From: Bacillus sp. SD088
Lineage (GTDB): Bacteria; Bacillota; Bacilli; Bacillales; Bacillaceae_C
Assembly (NCBI RefSeq): GCF_017355205.1
Contig: NZ_JADIJK010000032.1
Location: 1-56,012, forward strand
Length of the DNA: 56,012 nucleotides
Reading direction: 5' to 3'
Shown here piece by piece: positions 26,741 through 35,172 of the stretch (the first letter of the stretch is position 1; every line of letters starts with the position of its first letter). Position numbers and translations under genes: made by a program. A model generated the notes under the pieces. It ran no database searches. It saw only the letters and a list, made by a program, of their open reading frames with translations, and had not been told where the DNA came from.

Positions 26741-27374
26741 TTTCTTCACTCCTGGATGTTTGATTTGCTTGATACGTTTTTACGTTTTTAATAAATGTCT
26801 TTATTTTCTCTAGATCCTTTTTTCCATCTGTTTCAACCCCACTGGAAACATCCACTATTTTCGGATGAACTTTGGAGATAGCCATAAGCACATTTTCAGT
26901 TGTTAACCCGCCAGCTAAAATTAGTCGCTCTCTTGGCAATTGCTTGGATTCTAGTAAATTCCAATCAAAAGGAGTGCCACTTCCTCCCGCAAACTGAACC
27001 CCTGGGCTATCAACAAGAGCATACTCAAAATCATATTGTTTTAGCGCATCAAGATCTTTTTCCTGTTTAATAGAAAAAGCCTTAATTACTGGAAGGCCAA
27101 GGTTTGAACAAAATTCAGGTGACTCAGCCCCATGCAATTGTACATAATCAAGGTTGGCTAATGCGGCGATCCGTTGAATTTCTTCCTTGCTTTCATTCAC
27201 AAATACTCCTACCGATTTTACATGTGAAGGTAGTTCCCGAATTATTTCAGCTGCCTGTTCAGGTGGAACCCTTCTTTTACTTTTGGCAAATACAAATCCG
27301 AGGAAATCAGCCCCAGCCCTTACCGCAGTGTGTGCCGCTTCTTTTGTTGTGATTCCACAGATTTTCACTTGCAT
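26715..27374 (-). CDS. trpF: Phosphoribosylanthranilate isomerase
   Basis: TrpF catalyses the Amadori rearrangement of phosphoribosylanthranilate. The 219-residue TIM barrel begins VKICGITT, with the catalytic cysteine in that motif. It contains [11 protein letters not shown] and [20 protein letters not shown] with the catalytic aspartate, and ends in a VDVSSGVE phosphate site. It starts immediately after the trpC stop codon and overlaps trpB. The C terminus after the phosphate site is somewhat extended by the overlap. Confidence 0.95.
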   Translation of the reverse strand: MQVKICGITTKEAAHTAVRAGADFLGFVFAKSKRRVPPEQAAEIIRELPSHVKSVGVFVNESKEEIQRIAALANLDYVQLHGAESPEFCSNLGLPVIKAFSIKQEKDLDALKQYDFEYALVDSPGVQFAGGSGTPFDWNLLESKQLPRERLILAGGLTTENVLMAISKVHPKIVDVSSGVETDGKKDLEKIKTFIKNVKTYQANQTSRSEENGCVHITR

Positions 27375-28163
27375 CTACTTCGCCACCTTCGTGAAAGGGA
27401 TTCTAAATTGATTCATTGTTTGTTGAATATCGCCTGAGCGCATCAGTGTTTCTCCAACAAGGATCCCCTTAGCTCCCGCTTCCTGCACCCTTTCAACATC
27501 CGCTTTCTCTTTCATTCCACTCTCACTAATAAGCAGTCGGTCTGTTTGCTGAAGAATAGAAGCAACTCGTTCCGTTACTGCCAAGTCCACATCGAAGGTT
27601 TTTAAATTGCGATTATTAATGCCAACTATATTGGCTCCTACACGAAGGGCTGTTTCGGCTTCTTCCTCATTATGCACCTCGAATAAAACGTCAAGCTGCT
27701 GGGAGTGGGCATATTCATATAACTCTTTTAATCTTGTTTCAGGTAAGGCGGCTGCGATCAGCAAAATAATACTAGCCCCATGCTCTTTGGCTGCATCAAT
27801 TTGCACCTCATCAATCATAAAATCCTTACACAACAAAGGGACATCAACAGCTTGAGCGACCGCAGATAAATCTGCCATTGATCCTTTAAAAAACTTTCGA
27901 TCTGTTAAAACCGATATTGCTCCTGCCCCAGCCGTGGCATAGGCTTTAGCTTGAGCAACGGGATCTACATCTTGGTTAATCATCCCTTTTGAAGGGGAAG
28001 CTCGCTTCACTTCGGCAATCACATTCATATTTACTGAATCCATAAATTGGGAATATAGGGAAGGGCGTTTTTTCAATGGTTCCGTTTCATGTCCACTATA
28101 AATCGCCTTTAGCTCTTGAACCTCCAATTCCTTTTGCTTCAGAATCGTATCCAGAATTGTCAT
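27375..28163 (-). CDS. trpC: Indole-3-glycerol phosphate synthase
   Basis: TrpC closes the indole ring by decarboxylating carboxyphenylaminodeoxyribulose phosphate. The 262-residue TIM barrel has EVKRASPSKG with the catalytic lysine, CKDFMIDE, NNRNLKTF and ISESGM. Length and motifs are standard. It directly follows trpD (stop codon at 28164) and precedes trpF without a gap. Confidence 0.96.
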   Translation of the reverse strand: MTILDTILKQKELEVQELKAIYSGHETEPLKKRPSLYSQFMDSVNMNVIAEVKRASPSKGMINQDVDPVAQAKAYATAGAGAISVLTDRKFFKGSMADLSAVAQAVDVPLLCKDFMIDEVQIDAAKEHGASIILLIAAALPETRLKELYEYAHSQQLDVLFEVHNEEEAETALRVGANIVGINNRNLKTFDVDLAVTERVASILQQTDRLLISESGMKEKADVERVQEAGAKGILVGETLMRSGDIQQTMNQFRIPFTKVAK

Positions 28164-29189
28164 TTAAACCACTCCTTGTCGGGATTTTTCACTTTTTCTA
28201 ATTAAAAACTCCAATTTCTCCAGCGCCGCTCCTGAGTCAATGCTTTGTTTGGCAGCTTCGATTCCTTCCTTGATTGTCTGCACCTTCCCATTGGCATAAA
28301 TACCTATTCCCGCATTCAATAGAACGGTATCACGGAAAGGACCTTCATCTCCCCTTAACACACTATGCATGATTTGAGCATTTCTTTCTGCGTCGCCACC
28401 AAGAATTTCCTCATTTGTATAAAATGGAAGCCCGACATCTTCTGGTTTTAGAATAGTGGAGGTTAACTTCCCGTCCTTTAAAATGACAAGATGATTTTCT
28501 CCTGCCAATGAGCCTTCATCAAGAAAACCGGCACCATTGATAATCACGGCTCTCTTACGACCTAACTTTTTCAAAACCTCCCCCATCAGCATTAATTTAT
28601 CTCGTCGATAAATGCCAAGTAATTGCGTATCCAATTCAACCGGGTTCGTCAACGGACCAATTAGATTGAAAATAGTTGGCACTCGTAAATCTTTTCGTAC
28701 TTTCATCACAGCCTTCATCGCTGGATGTACATGGGGAGCAAATAAGAAGGAAATCCCGTTTTCCTCTAGCAACTCCTCCGTTTCTTCAGGTAGGGGATCA
28801 AGAGAAACTCCAAGGTATTCCAATACATCAGCGCTCCCCGTTTGACTTGAAACACTTCGGTTGCCATGCTTCGCCACTTTGATTCCTGTTCCCGCGATCA
28901 CAAATGCTGAAGTCGTACTGATGTTAAAACTGCTAGAACCATCTCCACCAGTCCCACAATTATCAATGACACTATGATTTACATGTAAGCTTGCCGGAGA
29001 TTTCTCGCGAATCGCTTGCACCAAACCTGCAATTTCGTCTGCTGATTCTCCTTTTAAGGCAAGCAAGCCAAGCAAAGCCCCTGCCTCACTTTCCGTTGCC
29101 TCTCCTTCGAATAAATATCTCCCTGCCTGATACATTTCCTCTATTGTTAAAGATTCTCCTGCCATTAATTTTTGCAAGTAAATTTTCAT
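28164..29189 (-). CDS. trpD: Anthranilate phosphoribosyltransferase
   Basis: TrpD attaches phosphoribose to anthranilate. The 341 residues show the PRPP site in DNCGTGGDGSSSFNIST, KHGNRSVSS and the N-terminal helical domain. The ATG at 29189 lies seven bases after AAGGAG. The frame continues upstream to 29432, but that part is a GCGC repeat and should not be translated. It is the first structural gene after two tryptophan T-boxes. trpE, normally first in this operon, is missing. Confidence 0.95.
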   Translation of the reverse strand: MKIYLQKLMAGESLTIEEMYQAGRYLFEGEATESEAGALLGLLALKGESADEIAGLVQAIREKSPASLHVNHSVIDNCGTGGDGSSSFNISTTSAFVIAGTGIKVAKHGNRSVSSQTGSADVLEYLGVSLDPLPEETEELLEENGISFLFAPHVHPAMKAVMKVRKDLRVPTIFNLIGPLTNPVELDTQLLGIYRRDKLMLMGEVLKKLGRKRAVIINGAGFLDEGSLAGENHLVILKDGKLTSTILKPEDVGLPFYTNEEILGGDAERNAQIMHSVLRGDEGPFRDTVLLNAGIGIYANGKVQTIKEGIEAAKQSIDSGAALEKLEFLIRKSEKSRQGVV

Positions 29190-29225
29190 TTTCATTCTCC
29201 TTTTTTTAATAAGGGTAAAAGTTTG

Positions 29226-29393
29226 TAAAAGCGCAAGCGCCTTGATCAATCTCGACAAGCAAACATCGGCTAAGGACGCCACTTCCTGTGGCAAACTCAA
29301 ACCGCGACGTCCTGTCGCTTTGTCTGCACTAGTTCGCAACGCTGATGGTCTCGCTTCCTGCGGGGCTCTCGAGGCTAGGCGCTGGCCACCAAA
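29226..29393 (+). repeat. GCGC repeat with shared cassette between T-box and trpD
   Basis: It starts AAAAGCGCAAGCGCC and ends at AGGCGCTGG, with the AACCGCGACGTCCTGTCGC cassette inside. It occupies the place where trpE would be expected, between the T-box terminator and the trpD ribosome binding site. Confidence 0.8.
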
Positions 29394-29404
29394 GCTTCCT
29401 GTCA

Positions 29405-29680
29405 GAATATAAAAAGCCCCCTGTCCTAGCAAAACCCTACTTAGGACAGAGGGCGAAAAGTCGCGGTGCCACCTCTATTGAGGAATAAATCCTCATCTCA
29501 TTGAGTATCGAAAAAGCCGATACTCAGGTCCAATTAACGGTGGAAGCCGTATTTCCCTACTCACTGTTCAGGAAATCTCTCGTAAGTCCATTCCATTTGG
29601 CAGTACACGCCGGATTCTCACCAACACCGACTCTCTTTACCGCCTTACCAAATGTACTCCTCTTACTCAACAATTTATTA
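29405..29680 (-). promoter_or_regulatory. Tryptophan T-box riboswitch B (proximal to trpD)
   Basis: On the minus strand a stem I region with GGTGTTGGTGAGAATCCGG leads to a specifier context GAATGGACTTA with TGG (29588-29590), the tryptophan codon. The T-box motif AGGTGGCACCGCGA (29461-29474) follows. A terminator stem with GTCCTA/TAGGAC and a T5 tail is at 29411-29452. Uncharged tRNA-Trp would stabilise the antiterminator and allow read-through to trpD. Confidence 0.88.
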
Positions 29681-29716
29681 TAGATATAGTTATTTTTAAA
29701 CGATGGTATAACACAA

Positions 29717-30197
29717 AAAGGGCCCCTCATCCAAAGGACGAGGAACCCGTGGTACCACCTTTATTAGCTGAAATTCAGCTCACTTTGACAGCAACAAGCT
29801 ATAGCTTATGCCTAGTCTCTGTAACGCCAAGACCTTTACGCCAAAGCCTACCACCTATTCAAGGGAATGTTCAAAAAGTCCGGTAAAAATGACACTGCGA
29901 ATTTCCTCGTTGGCTTGTTTCTGCGCTGCTCATGTATCTAACTGCATACATTCCGCTGCTCGAAACGGCGCCGCCTCGAATTTTCGACGTACAGGATGTA
30001 CTAGTGTCGGCGTTGCTGACAGGACGTCAGCGCTTTTAGCCGACTTGGTCTTTTTTATCCTCCTATTTGAACACACACCTAAAGGGTTCGGTTTGGGGCT
30101 CAGAAGTCCATTCACTATTCTTACACACTGGTTTGCACCACCCACCAGCTCTCTTAAGTGTTACGAGATAGCTACTCCTCTTCATCACTGCCAAAAT
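29717..30197 (-). promoter_or_regulatory. Tryptophan T-box riboswitch A (distal), interrupted by a MITE
   Basis: On the minus strand the leader starts with AGAGAGCTGGTGGGTGGTG and has the specifier context GAATGGACTTCTG (TGG at 30108-30110). The T-box motif AAGGTGGTACCACGGG (29748-29763) and a terminator (GGGTTCCTCGTCC...GGATGAGGGGCCC, then T5, about 29715-29750) close it. A TGTTCAAA-ended repeat (29868-30073) lies between stem I and the distal half. Confidence 0.85.
29868..30073 (+). repeat. MITE-like element with TGTTCAAA ends, copy 3 (inside T-box A)
   Basis: A 206-bp element beginning TGTTCAAAAAGTCCGG and ending TCCTCCTATTTGAACA, related to 9003-9268 and 16556-16790. It contains GGATGTACTAGTGTCGGCG and GACAGGACGTCAGCGC modules. 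It has no coding capacity. Confidence 0.82.
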
Positions 30198-30223
30198 CAT
30201 CGATTTAGTTTGAATTATTTAAC

Positions 30224-30252
30224 ATAATAACTTTTTAGAAAGGATCTGTCAA
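30224..30252 (-). promoter_or_regulatory. Sigma-A promoter of the trp leader
   Basis: On the minus strand TTGACA (30247-30252) and TATTAT (30224-30229) are separated by exactly 17 bases. It is placed about 30 bases before the start of T-box A, as expected for the trp transcript. Confidence 0.85.
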
Positions 30253-30309
30253 GAGATATTGTGTTTAAAATTCCTCTTTTTATGGGAAACTCCACTTTTT
30301 CATTTACAA

Positions 30310-31176
30310 TTATTTTGTCCCATGAATTTTATCCAACGTAAAGCCTCTGCCTAAAATTTCCGAAGCATTCAAGAAGATCACGAAGGACGATGGCTCTTGT
30401 TCTTGGAGAACTTTTTTCAAATAGATGGCTTCTGACTGTTCAACAACACATAATATCATCGTTCGTTCTAAATTCGTATACCCACCTAAGGACTTCACCT
30501 TTGTAAGACCTCGATCAATCTCATCGCGAATAATTTGTTGGACCTCTTCTTCCTTTTCCGTAATAATCATCACAAGCTTGGTTGGAGATGTTTGCAATTG
30601 TACAAAATCGATTACCTTGCTCGTCACATAGATTGAAATTAAAGCGAATAAGGCAAGTTCCAAATTTAAAACAAAGGCAGCGGCAGCCACAACCACTCCG
30701 TCCACAATCAGTTGAGAAAAGCCACTTGATAGGCCTGTATACTTTTTTAACACTTGAGAAACCGCTGCAGTTCCACCTGTCGATCCACCACCACGATAGA
30801 CAATACCTAATCCAACACCAATTAGAATCCCACCATAAATGGCACCGAGCATAGGTTCATGGAGATTGATATTGATTCCTTGAGTCAGCCAAATCACAAA
30901 CGGAACAAAGAGAGTCCCGATTAAAGTTTTCACACCAAAATCTCTTCCTAATAGCCAAAGGCCTAAAAAGAATAACGGCATATTTATAGCTGCTTGGACC
31001 AATGCTGGATTCCATTGGAAGGTTTCGTATAATAAGGTACTGATACCCGAAACACCGCCGGCAGCAATCCGCGCAGGAAGTAGAAAAATATTATAAGCGA
31101 GCCCCACTAAAGTTGCTCCAAAAATAACCATCAAATATTCCCAAACTCGTGAAAATGTTGATGTTGAATTACTCAT
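30310..31176 (-). CDS. YitT-family membrane protein with DUF2179 domain
   Basis: The 288 residues contain five or six membrane helices (about 15-190) including GLAYNIFLLPARIAAGGVSG and the glycine-rich YRGGGSTGGT. A cytosolic DUF2179 domain follows (about 205-285, LVMIITEKEEEVQQII). This is the YitT/YvjA/YpjC architecture common in Bacillus. The function is not established; relatives are thought to be transporters. The gene is upstream of the trp leader and transcribed in the same direction, but the trp promoter lies in between. Confidence 0.85.
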   Translation of the reverse strand: MSNSTSTFSRVWEYLMVIFGATLVGLAYNIFLLPARIAAGGVSGISTLLYETFQWNPALVQAAINMPLFFLGLWLLGRDFGVKTLIGTLFVPFVIWLTQGININLHEPMLGAIYGGILIGVGLGIVYRGGGSTGGTAAVSQVLKKYTGLSSGFSQLIVDGVVVAAAAFVLNLELALFALISIYVTSKVIDFVQLQTSPTKLVMIITEKEEEVQQIIRDEIDRGLTKVKSLGGYTNLERTMILCVVEQSEAIYLKKVLQEQEPSSFVIFLNASEILGRGFTLDKIHGTK

Positions 31177-31234
31177 TTTTCATGCACCTATCCTTCTTTG
31201 TATAAACTCCGATGTCGGTTTTAATTCAGGGGAA

Positions 31235-31327
31235 ATAAAGCGAGCCTGACTTCATGCTCCACTGACGGTTAGCGAGATTTACCGAGATCTTAGCACTCGT
31301 AGAATACTGCCCTTAAGGCAGGATAAA
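31235..31327 (+). repeat. ATAAA-bounded element, variant copy
   Basis: It starts ATAAAGCGAGCCTGACTTC and ends CTGCCCTTAAGGCAGGATAAA. The ends resemble the ATAAA-bounded family, and the right ATAAA is shared with the next copy (31323). Confidence 0.55.
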
Positions 31328-31747
31328 GTGAACCTTCAATCAGTGGGGTTTTTCTTTCATCCCCCTCTGATTTCAGAGGATCAGAGGCTAAAATCGCGAC
31401 ACCCTGTCGGCAGACTCAAACGCGACGTCCTGTCGCTTCGTCTGCACTAGTACATCCTATACGTCGCTACGCCTTTCTGACCAACATCTTGTTGGCCTAA
31501 ACCAATCGGGCTTTTACTCAAAAATGCGGGAGCGCCTGTCCAGCGACGTACAAATTTAAAGGGTTCTGACGAGATAAAGGAAACACGATGAGCCCAAAGG
31601 GCGAATCGATGTTGACTTACGCAAGCAGAAATCGTAAATTTGCTGGGCGCTGAAGCTAGATTAGGGCAGTGTATCCCCCACCTATGCTTCTCCGTATTCT
31701 CTAAAGCCTTGTGGTGGGGGTATTACCGCCCGCTAATGCGGGATAAA
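31323..31747 (+). repeat. ATAAA-bounded element carrying a nested GCGC repeat
   Basis: The element starts ATAAAGTGAACCTTCAATCAG and ends GCTAATGCGGGATAAA. It contains the shared cassette (31388-31500) and, between ATCGGGCTTTTACTC and GGGCAGTGTATCCCCC, an inserted subfamily-2 GCGC repeat (31525-31665). Together with its neighbours it fills a gene-free stretch of about 750 bases. Confidence 0.78.
31525..31665 (+). repeat. GCGC repeat subfamily 2 copy B, nested
   Basis: It matches 5002-5160 (AGCGACGTACAAA, GGGTTCTGACGAGATAAAGG, GATGTTGACTTACGC) and is inserted in the ATAAA-bounded element at 31323-31747. Confidence 0.75.
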
Positions 31748-31867
31748 CCTTTATAACCATAAACATTTTATAAAGGATTCGCAAGCGTCTGTTTTAAAGC
31801 ATTAAAGCTATGAGATTTCTATAGTTAAAAAGAGTATCCCCCATCTATGTAAAAGGATTCGCATAGA

Positions 31868-31910
31868 AAAAAGCCACCAATCATCAGATTGGATAGCTTC
31901 TTTTGAGTAC
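31868..31910 (-). terminator. Terminator of the 70-residue gene
   Basis: On the minus strand AAGC...CCAATC and GATTGG...GCTT pair around a four-base loop and are followed by TTTTTT. Confidence 0.75.
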
Positions 31911-31922
31911 TATACAAAAAAA

Positions 31923-32135
31923 TTACTCATCATCTTGTCCATATGTTCCTTTTTTATCTCGTTCGTTTTTTTCTCGTTTTTCAACCAAGTCATCGGAAAT
32001 ATCATCAATCGGCATCACCAATTGATCACGTTGTGCTTGTTTTTCCGGGTCCTGATAGAATGCCTTATCTCGCTCATTCCGTTCCTCCAACGCCTTTTCC
32101 CGATTAATTTTATCTTGAGTTGGTCGATGTTTCAT
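31923..32135 (-). CDS. Small highly charged protein, unknown
   Basis: The 70 residues are very hydrophilic, rich in Lys, Arg, Glu and Asp, and probably helical or disordered. There is no membrane segment or cysteine. GGGAGG lies about 10 bases before the ATG and a good terminator follows, so it is a likely real gene. I do not recognise the family. It sits downstream of the TatD-family gene in the same direction. Confidence 0.6.
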   Translation of the reverse strand: MKHRPTQDKINREKALEERNERDKAFYQDPEKQAQRDQLVMPIDDISDDLVEKREKNERDKKGTYGQDDE

Positions 32136-32194
32136 CTTCTTTCCCTCCCTTGGTTTAGTTTACCTTTTCCTTATGGGAGGTTCGTTGAAACATT

Positions 32195-32974
32195 TTAAAC
32201 TAATCTGTAAAATTTTATTGTGTTTTGATAGAGCTGTTGATAAACATGCTCGAGCTCTTCGTTTTTCATGTCGGCAATCACCTTAATAGACTCATGAATC
32301 ATGCGTGGATGGGTCAGCTTGCCCTTGAACGGACCTTCGAAAGGCCAAGGTCCATCGGTTTCGACCATCATTTTTTCTAATGGATATTTGTTCACTAGCG
32401 CTTGAATTTCAGGCTCATACACGACATCAGGCGTGACGGAAATAAAGTAACCCTGCCTCCTCATCCGTTCAATAGTTGCATCGGCCCCCTTGAACCAGTG
32501 AAAATGAGCGTTGTTTATATGATGTTTTTCTAAGAGATCGCAAACAAGGTCTGCATCTTCATAAACAGCATGAAGAACAACAGGTTTCTCCCATTTCTTC
32601 GCAAACACTAGAAATTGCTCTACTAATTCAAGATATCCCTCAATTTTTAACTCAGGTGTTTCCTTACGTGTGTAATAAGGAAGACCAATTTCTCCGACTG
32701 CTACCATGTCTGCTACATGCTCTTCCATCCATTGAAATAATGCCTGCTGTTCTTGAGTAGTTGGCAATGGCTGTTCAGGGTGGAAACCGAAAGCGGGCCT
32801 CACCTGAGGATTCCTTTTAGCTAGAACAAGATTCTGCTTACAGGATTGTAAATGATATGAAACAGCAATAAGCGCTGGATAGCTTTCAACCGGCAAATCT
32901 TGGATGATCTTCTCGACTTCATTCTCTTCATAATGATCCAAATGAATATGAGCATCAATCACTCGTCTCTCCAT
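32195..32974 (-). CDS. TatD-family metal-dependent hydrolase
   Basis: A 259-residue amidohydrolase-fold protein. The metal ligands are visible as DAHIHLD near the N terminus, GEIGLPYY, LHAVYED, HFHWFKG and the late ETDGPW. TatD enzymes are 3'-5' exonucleases or deoxyribonucleases. This one belongs to a divergent group, so its substrate is uncertain. The ATG at 32974 follows GGAGG by five bases. The longer frame to 33043 runs into the upstream tandem repeats. Confidence 0.8.
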   Translation of the reverse strand: MERRVIDAHIHLDHYEENEVEKIIQDLPVESYPALIAVSYHLQSCKQNLVLAKRNPQVRPAFGFHPEQPLPTTQEQQALFQWMEEHVADMVAVGEIGLPYYTRKETPELKIEGYLELVEQFLVFAKKWEKPVVLHAVYEDADLVCDLLEKHHINNAHFHWFKGADATIERMRRQGYFISVTPDVVYEPEIQALVNKYPLEKMMVETDGPWPFEGPFKGKLTHPRMIHESIKVIADMKNEELEHVYQQLYQNTIKFYRLV

Positions 32975-33020
32975 TTTGTCCTCCTCTGCACTTCTCTTCT
33001 TTCGTTCATCAATAAAATGT

Positions 33021-33279
33021 GCGTAGAATCCTTCTATGTACACAAAAACAGCGAGTTTCCTCTTGAAACGATGCGTAGAATCCTCTACATGAATATAAAC
33101 AGCAATTTCTCCTCAAGAAATGGCGCATAGAACCCTCTACGTGCACATTTACAGCGATTCCCCTCAAGAAACGGGGCATAGAACCTTCTACGTGCACATT
33201 TACAGCGATTTCCACCCAAAAAATGGGGCATAGAACCCTCTACGTGCACATTTACAGCGATTCCGTTCAAGAAACGGTC
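33021..33279 (+). repeat. Five tandem copies of a 51-52-bp unit
   Basis: Units start at 33021, 33073, 33125, 33176 and 33228, each opening GC(A/G)TAGAA(T/C)CC and containing CTACGTGCACATTTACAGCG and CAAGAAACGG. They lie upstream of the TatD-family gene. The open frames across them are repeat artefacts. They are too long and too regular at full unit length, without distinct spacers, to be CRISPR. Confidence 0.88.
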
Positions 33280-33375
33280 CGTACGGGGACAATTGAACGT
33301 TTTTTCTAGCATTATCATATCCACTATATAATTGCTTGTTTGCCTTTGTTCAGTAACCACCAGCCATAGCAAACC

Positions 33376-34107
33376 TTATCTTTTTAAAAGGCTCGTCAAT
33401 TCACGCTTCTTTTCTAAAAATTCCTCTGTTAATAATAGTTCATGCTGACGCGGTCTTGGGAATGGTACCGAAAATTCATGAATCACGTGTGCTGGGTTCG
33501 TGGACAGTACGAGAATACGATCTGACAAAAACAGCGCTTCATCGATGTTATGCGTAACAAAAAGGATCGTCCTGCGATAAGAAGACCAGATCGATAATAA
33601 CCACTCATGCATTTCTTCACGAGTAAAGTCATCTAAAGCGGAAAAGGGCTCATCTAGACAGATCAATGATTGCGGACTTAATAGAGAGCGTATGAAAGCC
33701 ACTCTTTGCTTCATCCCTCCTGACAAAGCATCAGGAAGAGCCTCTTCATAATCAGCCAAACCAGCCTTCTTAATCATCTCTCTTGCCCTTTTCTCATCTT
33801 TCTTCCCTTGTAACTCTTGGCCAAGGAGAACATTCTGTAAGACGGTTCTCCATGGAAGTAATGCGGAATGTTGTGGCATATAACCAATCGCCCCCCGCTT
33901 CCCAGTCATATCATGCCCATCTAAAATAATCGAGCCTTCTTCTGGTAACAGAAGTCCGCCAATCAGCTGAAATAAAGTACTTTTGCCACTACCAGAGGGC
34001 CCAAGGATCGTGACAAATTCTCCTTCTTCTACTTGAAACTGAATGTGCTCCAATACTTTCCGTCCTTGAAAGCTTTTGGAGATTCCCTTAACCATGAGCG
34101 TGCCCAT
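33376..34107 (-). CDS. thiZ: ABC transporter ATP-binding protein for thiamine precursor (ThiZ-like)
   Basis: A 243-residue ABC ATPase of the SsuB/TauB/ThiZ group, with Walker A GPSGSGKST, signature LSGGM, Walker B LICLDEPFSALD and switch VTHNIDEA. The start at 34107 is coupled to the permease stop codon (TAATG) behind GAGGAG. It is the last gene of a four-gene operon under a TPP riboswitch, which points to pyrimidine-type thiamine precursor uptake rather than sulfonates. Confidence 0.82.
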   Translation of the reverse strand: MGTLMVKGISKSFQGRKVLEHIQFQVEEGEFVTILGPSGSGKSTLFQLIGGLLLPEEGSIILDGHDMTGKRGAIGYMPQHSALLPWRTVLQNVLLGQELQGKKDEKRAREMIKKAGLADYEEALPDALSGGMKQRVAFIRSLLSPQSLICLDEPFSALDDFTREEMHEWLLSIWSSYRRTILFVTHNIDEALFLSDRILVLSTNPAHVIHEFSVPFPRPRQHELLLTEEFLEKKRELTSLLKR

Positions 34108-34868
34108 TATTTCATCTCCTCTCGTGTCCAACGAACCAGCCATTTTTCAGCAAGCTGGATCACCAGAAAGAATAGCATACTCAAAATCATGATCAGGAAG
34201 ATGGCCACAAACACTCGATCTGTTCTGAACGAGGAAGAAGCCAATGTCATATAAACGCCAATTCCCTTTTTGGCACCAAGCCATTCAGAAATCACCGCTC
34301 CCATCACACTATATGTAGCCGATATTTTTAAGCCCGAAAATAAGGCTGGGAGAGAATAAGGCCATTCTAACTTCGTAAAAATTTGTAAGCGCGTCGCCCC
34401 TGCCATTAGCATATATTGTTTGATTTCCTTAGAAGTGTTACGAAAACCACCCATAGCAGCGATGGTAACAGGGAAAAAACAGACAAGCGTGATAACAATT
34501 AACTTGGGAAGCCAGCCAAATCCAAACCAAATGACCAACAATGGAGCTAACACAATAATAGGGATGTTTTGCGAAAGGATTAATAGCGGGTAAACTGCCT
34601 CTTGGGTTCCTGGCAGCAAATGAAGAGCCACCGCGACAAGAATGCCAATCGAACATCCAAGTAAAAATCCTGTCACTGCTAAACCAACCGTCGATTGCAA
34701 ATGGAGAAGAAACCCTTCATAACCTGTTAAGGCCTCCTGTAAAATTGCACTGGGGGCAGGTAATAACCAACTAGGAGTTTTTAAAAGTCGAACCGCGCCC
34801 TCCCATATAATCAATAGGAAGAGGAGGAGCACCATTGGTCTCCACCCCTTCCGCCAAATTGCTCCCAT
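34107..34868 (-). CDS. thiX: ABC transporter permease for thiamine precursor (ThiX-like)
   Basis: The 253 residues form six membrane helices. The coupling loop EIKQYMLMAGATRLQIFTKLEWP contains the EAA-type permease signature. Its start shares the TAATG junction with the upstream 96-residue gene. It pairs with the ATPase and lipoprotein of the operon. The assignment to thiamine precursors comes from the TPP riboswitch and the neighbouring thiamine-binding protein. Confidence 0.8.
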   Translation of the reverse strand: MGAIWRKGWRPMVLLLFLLIIWEGAVRLLKTPSWLLPAPSAILQEALTGYEGFLLHLQSTVGLAVTGFLLGCSIGILVAVALHLLPGTQEAVYPLLILSQNIPIIVLAPLLVIWFGFGWLPKLIVITLVCFFPVTIAAMGGFRNTSKEIKQYMLMAGATRLQIFTKLEWPYSLPALFSGLKISATYSVMGAVISEWLGAKKGIGVYMTLASSSFRTDRVFVAIFLIMILSMLFFLVIQLAEKWLVRWTREEMK

Positions 34869-35158
34869 TATCTATACTTCTCCGTAAGTGTCTCCATCGT
34901 AATCCCTGTTGGTTTATAGACGATTTTCACTTGTGAGATGATACTAATGCTCCCTAACTCCACCATTCTTTGATTCATTTTTTCAATGGTCTGCATGATC
35001 TGCGATAGATCACCTTCCATCGTAGTTTCTAATGGATGCACTTCGTATGAGACCCCCGATTCTGCAATCACTTTGATTGCTTCATCCACAAGTGGATAGG
35101 TGTCTCCCCCATTCTCTAATTTCGGGATAATTTGAATACTCACTAATGCGTTTGCCAT
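34868..35158 (-). CDS. Thiamine-binding protein, MTH1187/YkoF-type
   Basis: A 96-residue single-domain protein of the DUF77/YkoF-like thiamine-binding group, with ALVSIQIIPK at the start, YEVHPLETTMEGDL in the middle and VKIVYKPTG at the end. Such proteins bind thiamine or its pyrimidine in the cytosol, possibly as a chaperone or trap. GGAGG precedes the ATG. It lies between the lipoprotein and permease genes. Confidence 0.8.
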   Translation of the reverse strand: MANALVSIQIIPKLENGGDTYPLVDEAIKVIAESGVSYEVHPLETTMEGDLSQIMQTIEKMNQRMVELGSISIISQVKIVYKPTGITMETLTEKYR

Positions 35159-35172
35159 CTTTCTTCCTCCTC

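Noticed and set aside
29190-29432. 81-residue N-terminal extension of TrpD
   Set aside because: It is translated from the GCGC repeat; AAGGAG precedes the ATG at 29189.
33021-33279. Possible CRISPR array
   Set aside because: The whole 51-52-bp unit is repeated with scattered changes; there are no unique spacers and no cas genes.
33009-33372. Open frames rich in VNVHVEGSM across the tandem repeats
   Set aside because: They arise from the 51-52-bp repeat (17 codons per unit), lack ribosome binding sites and are not gene-like.
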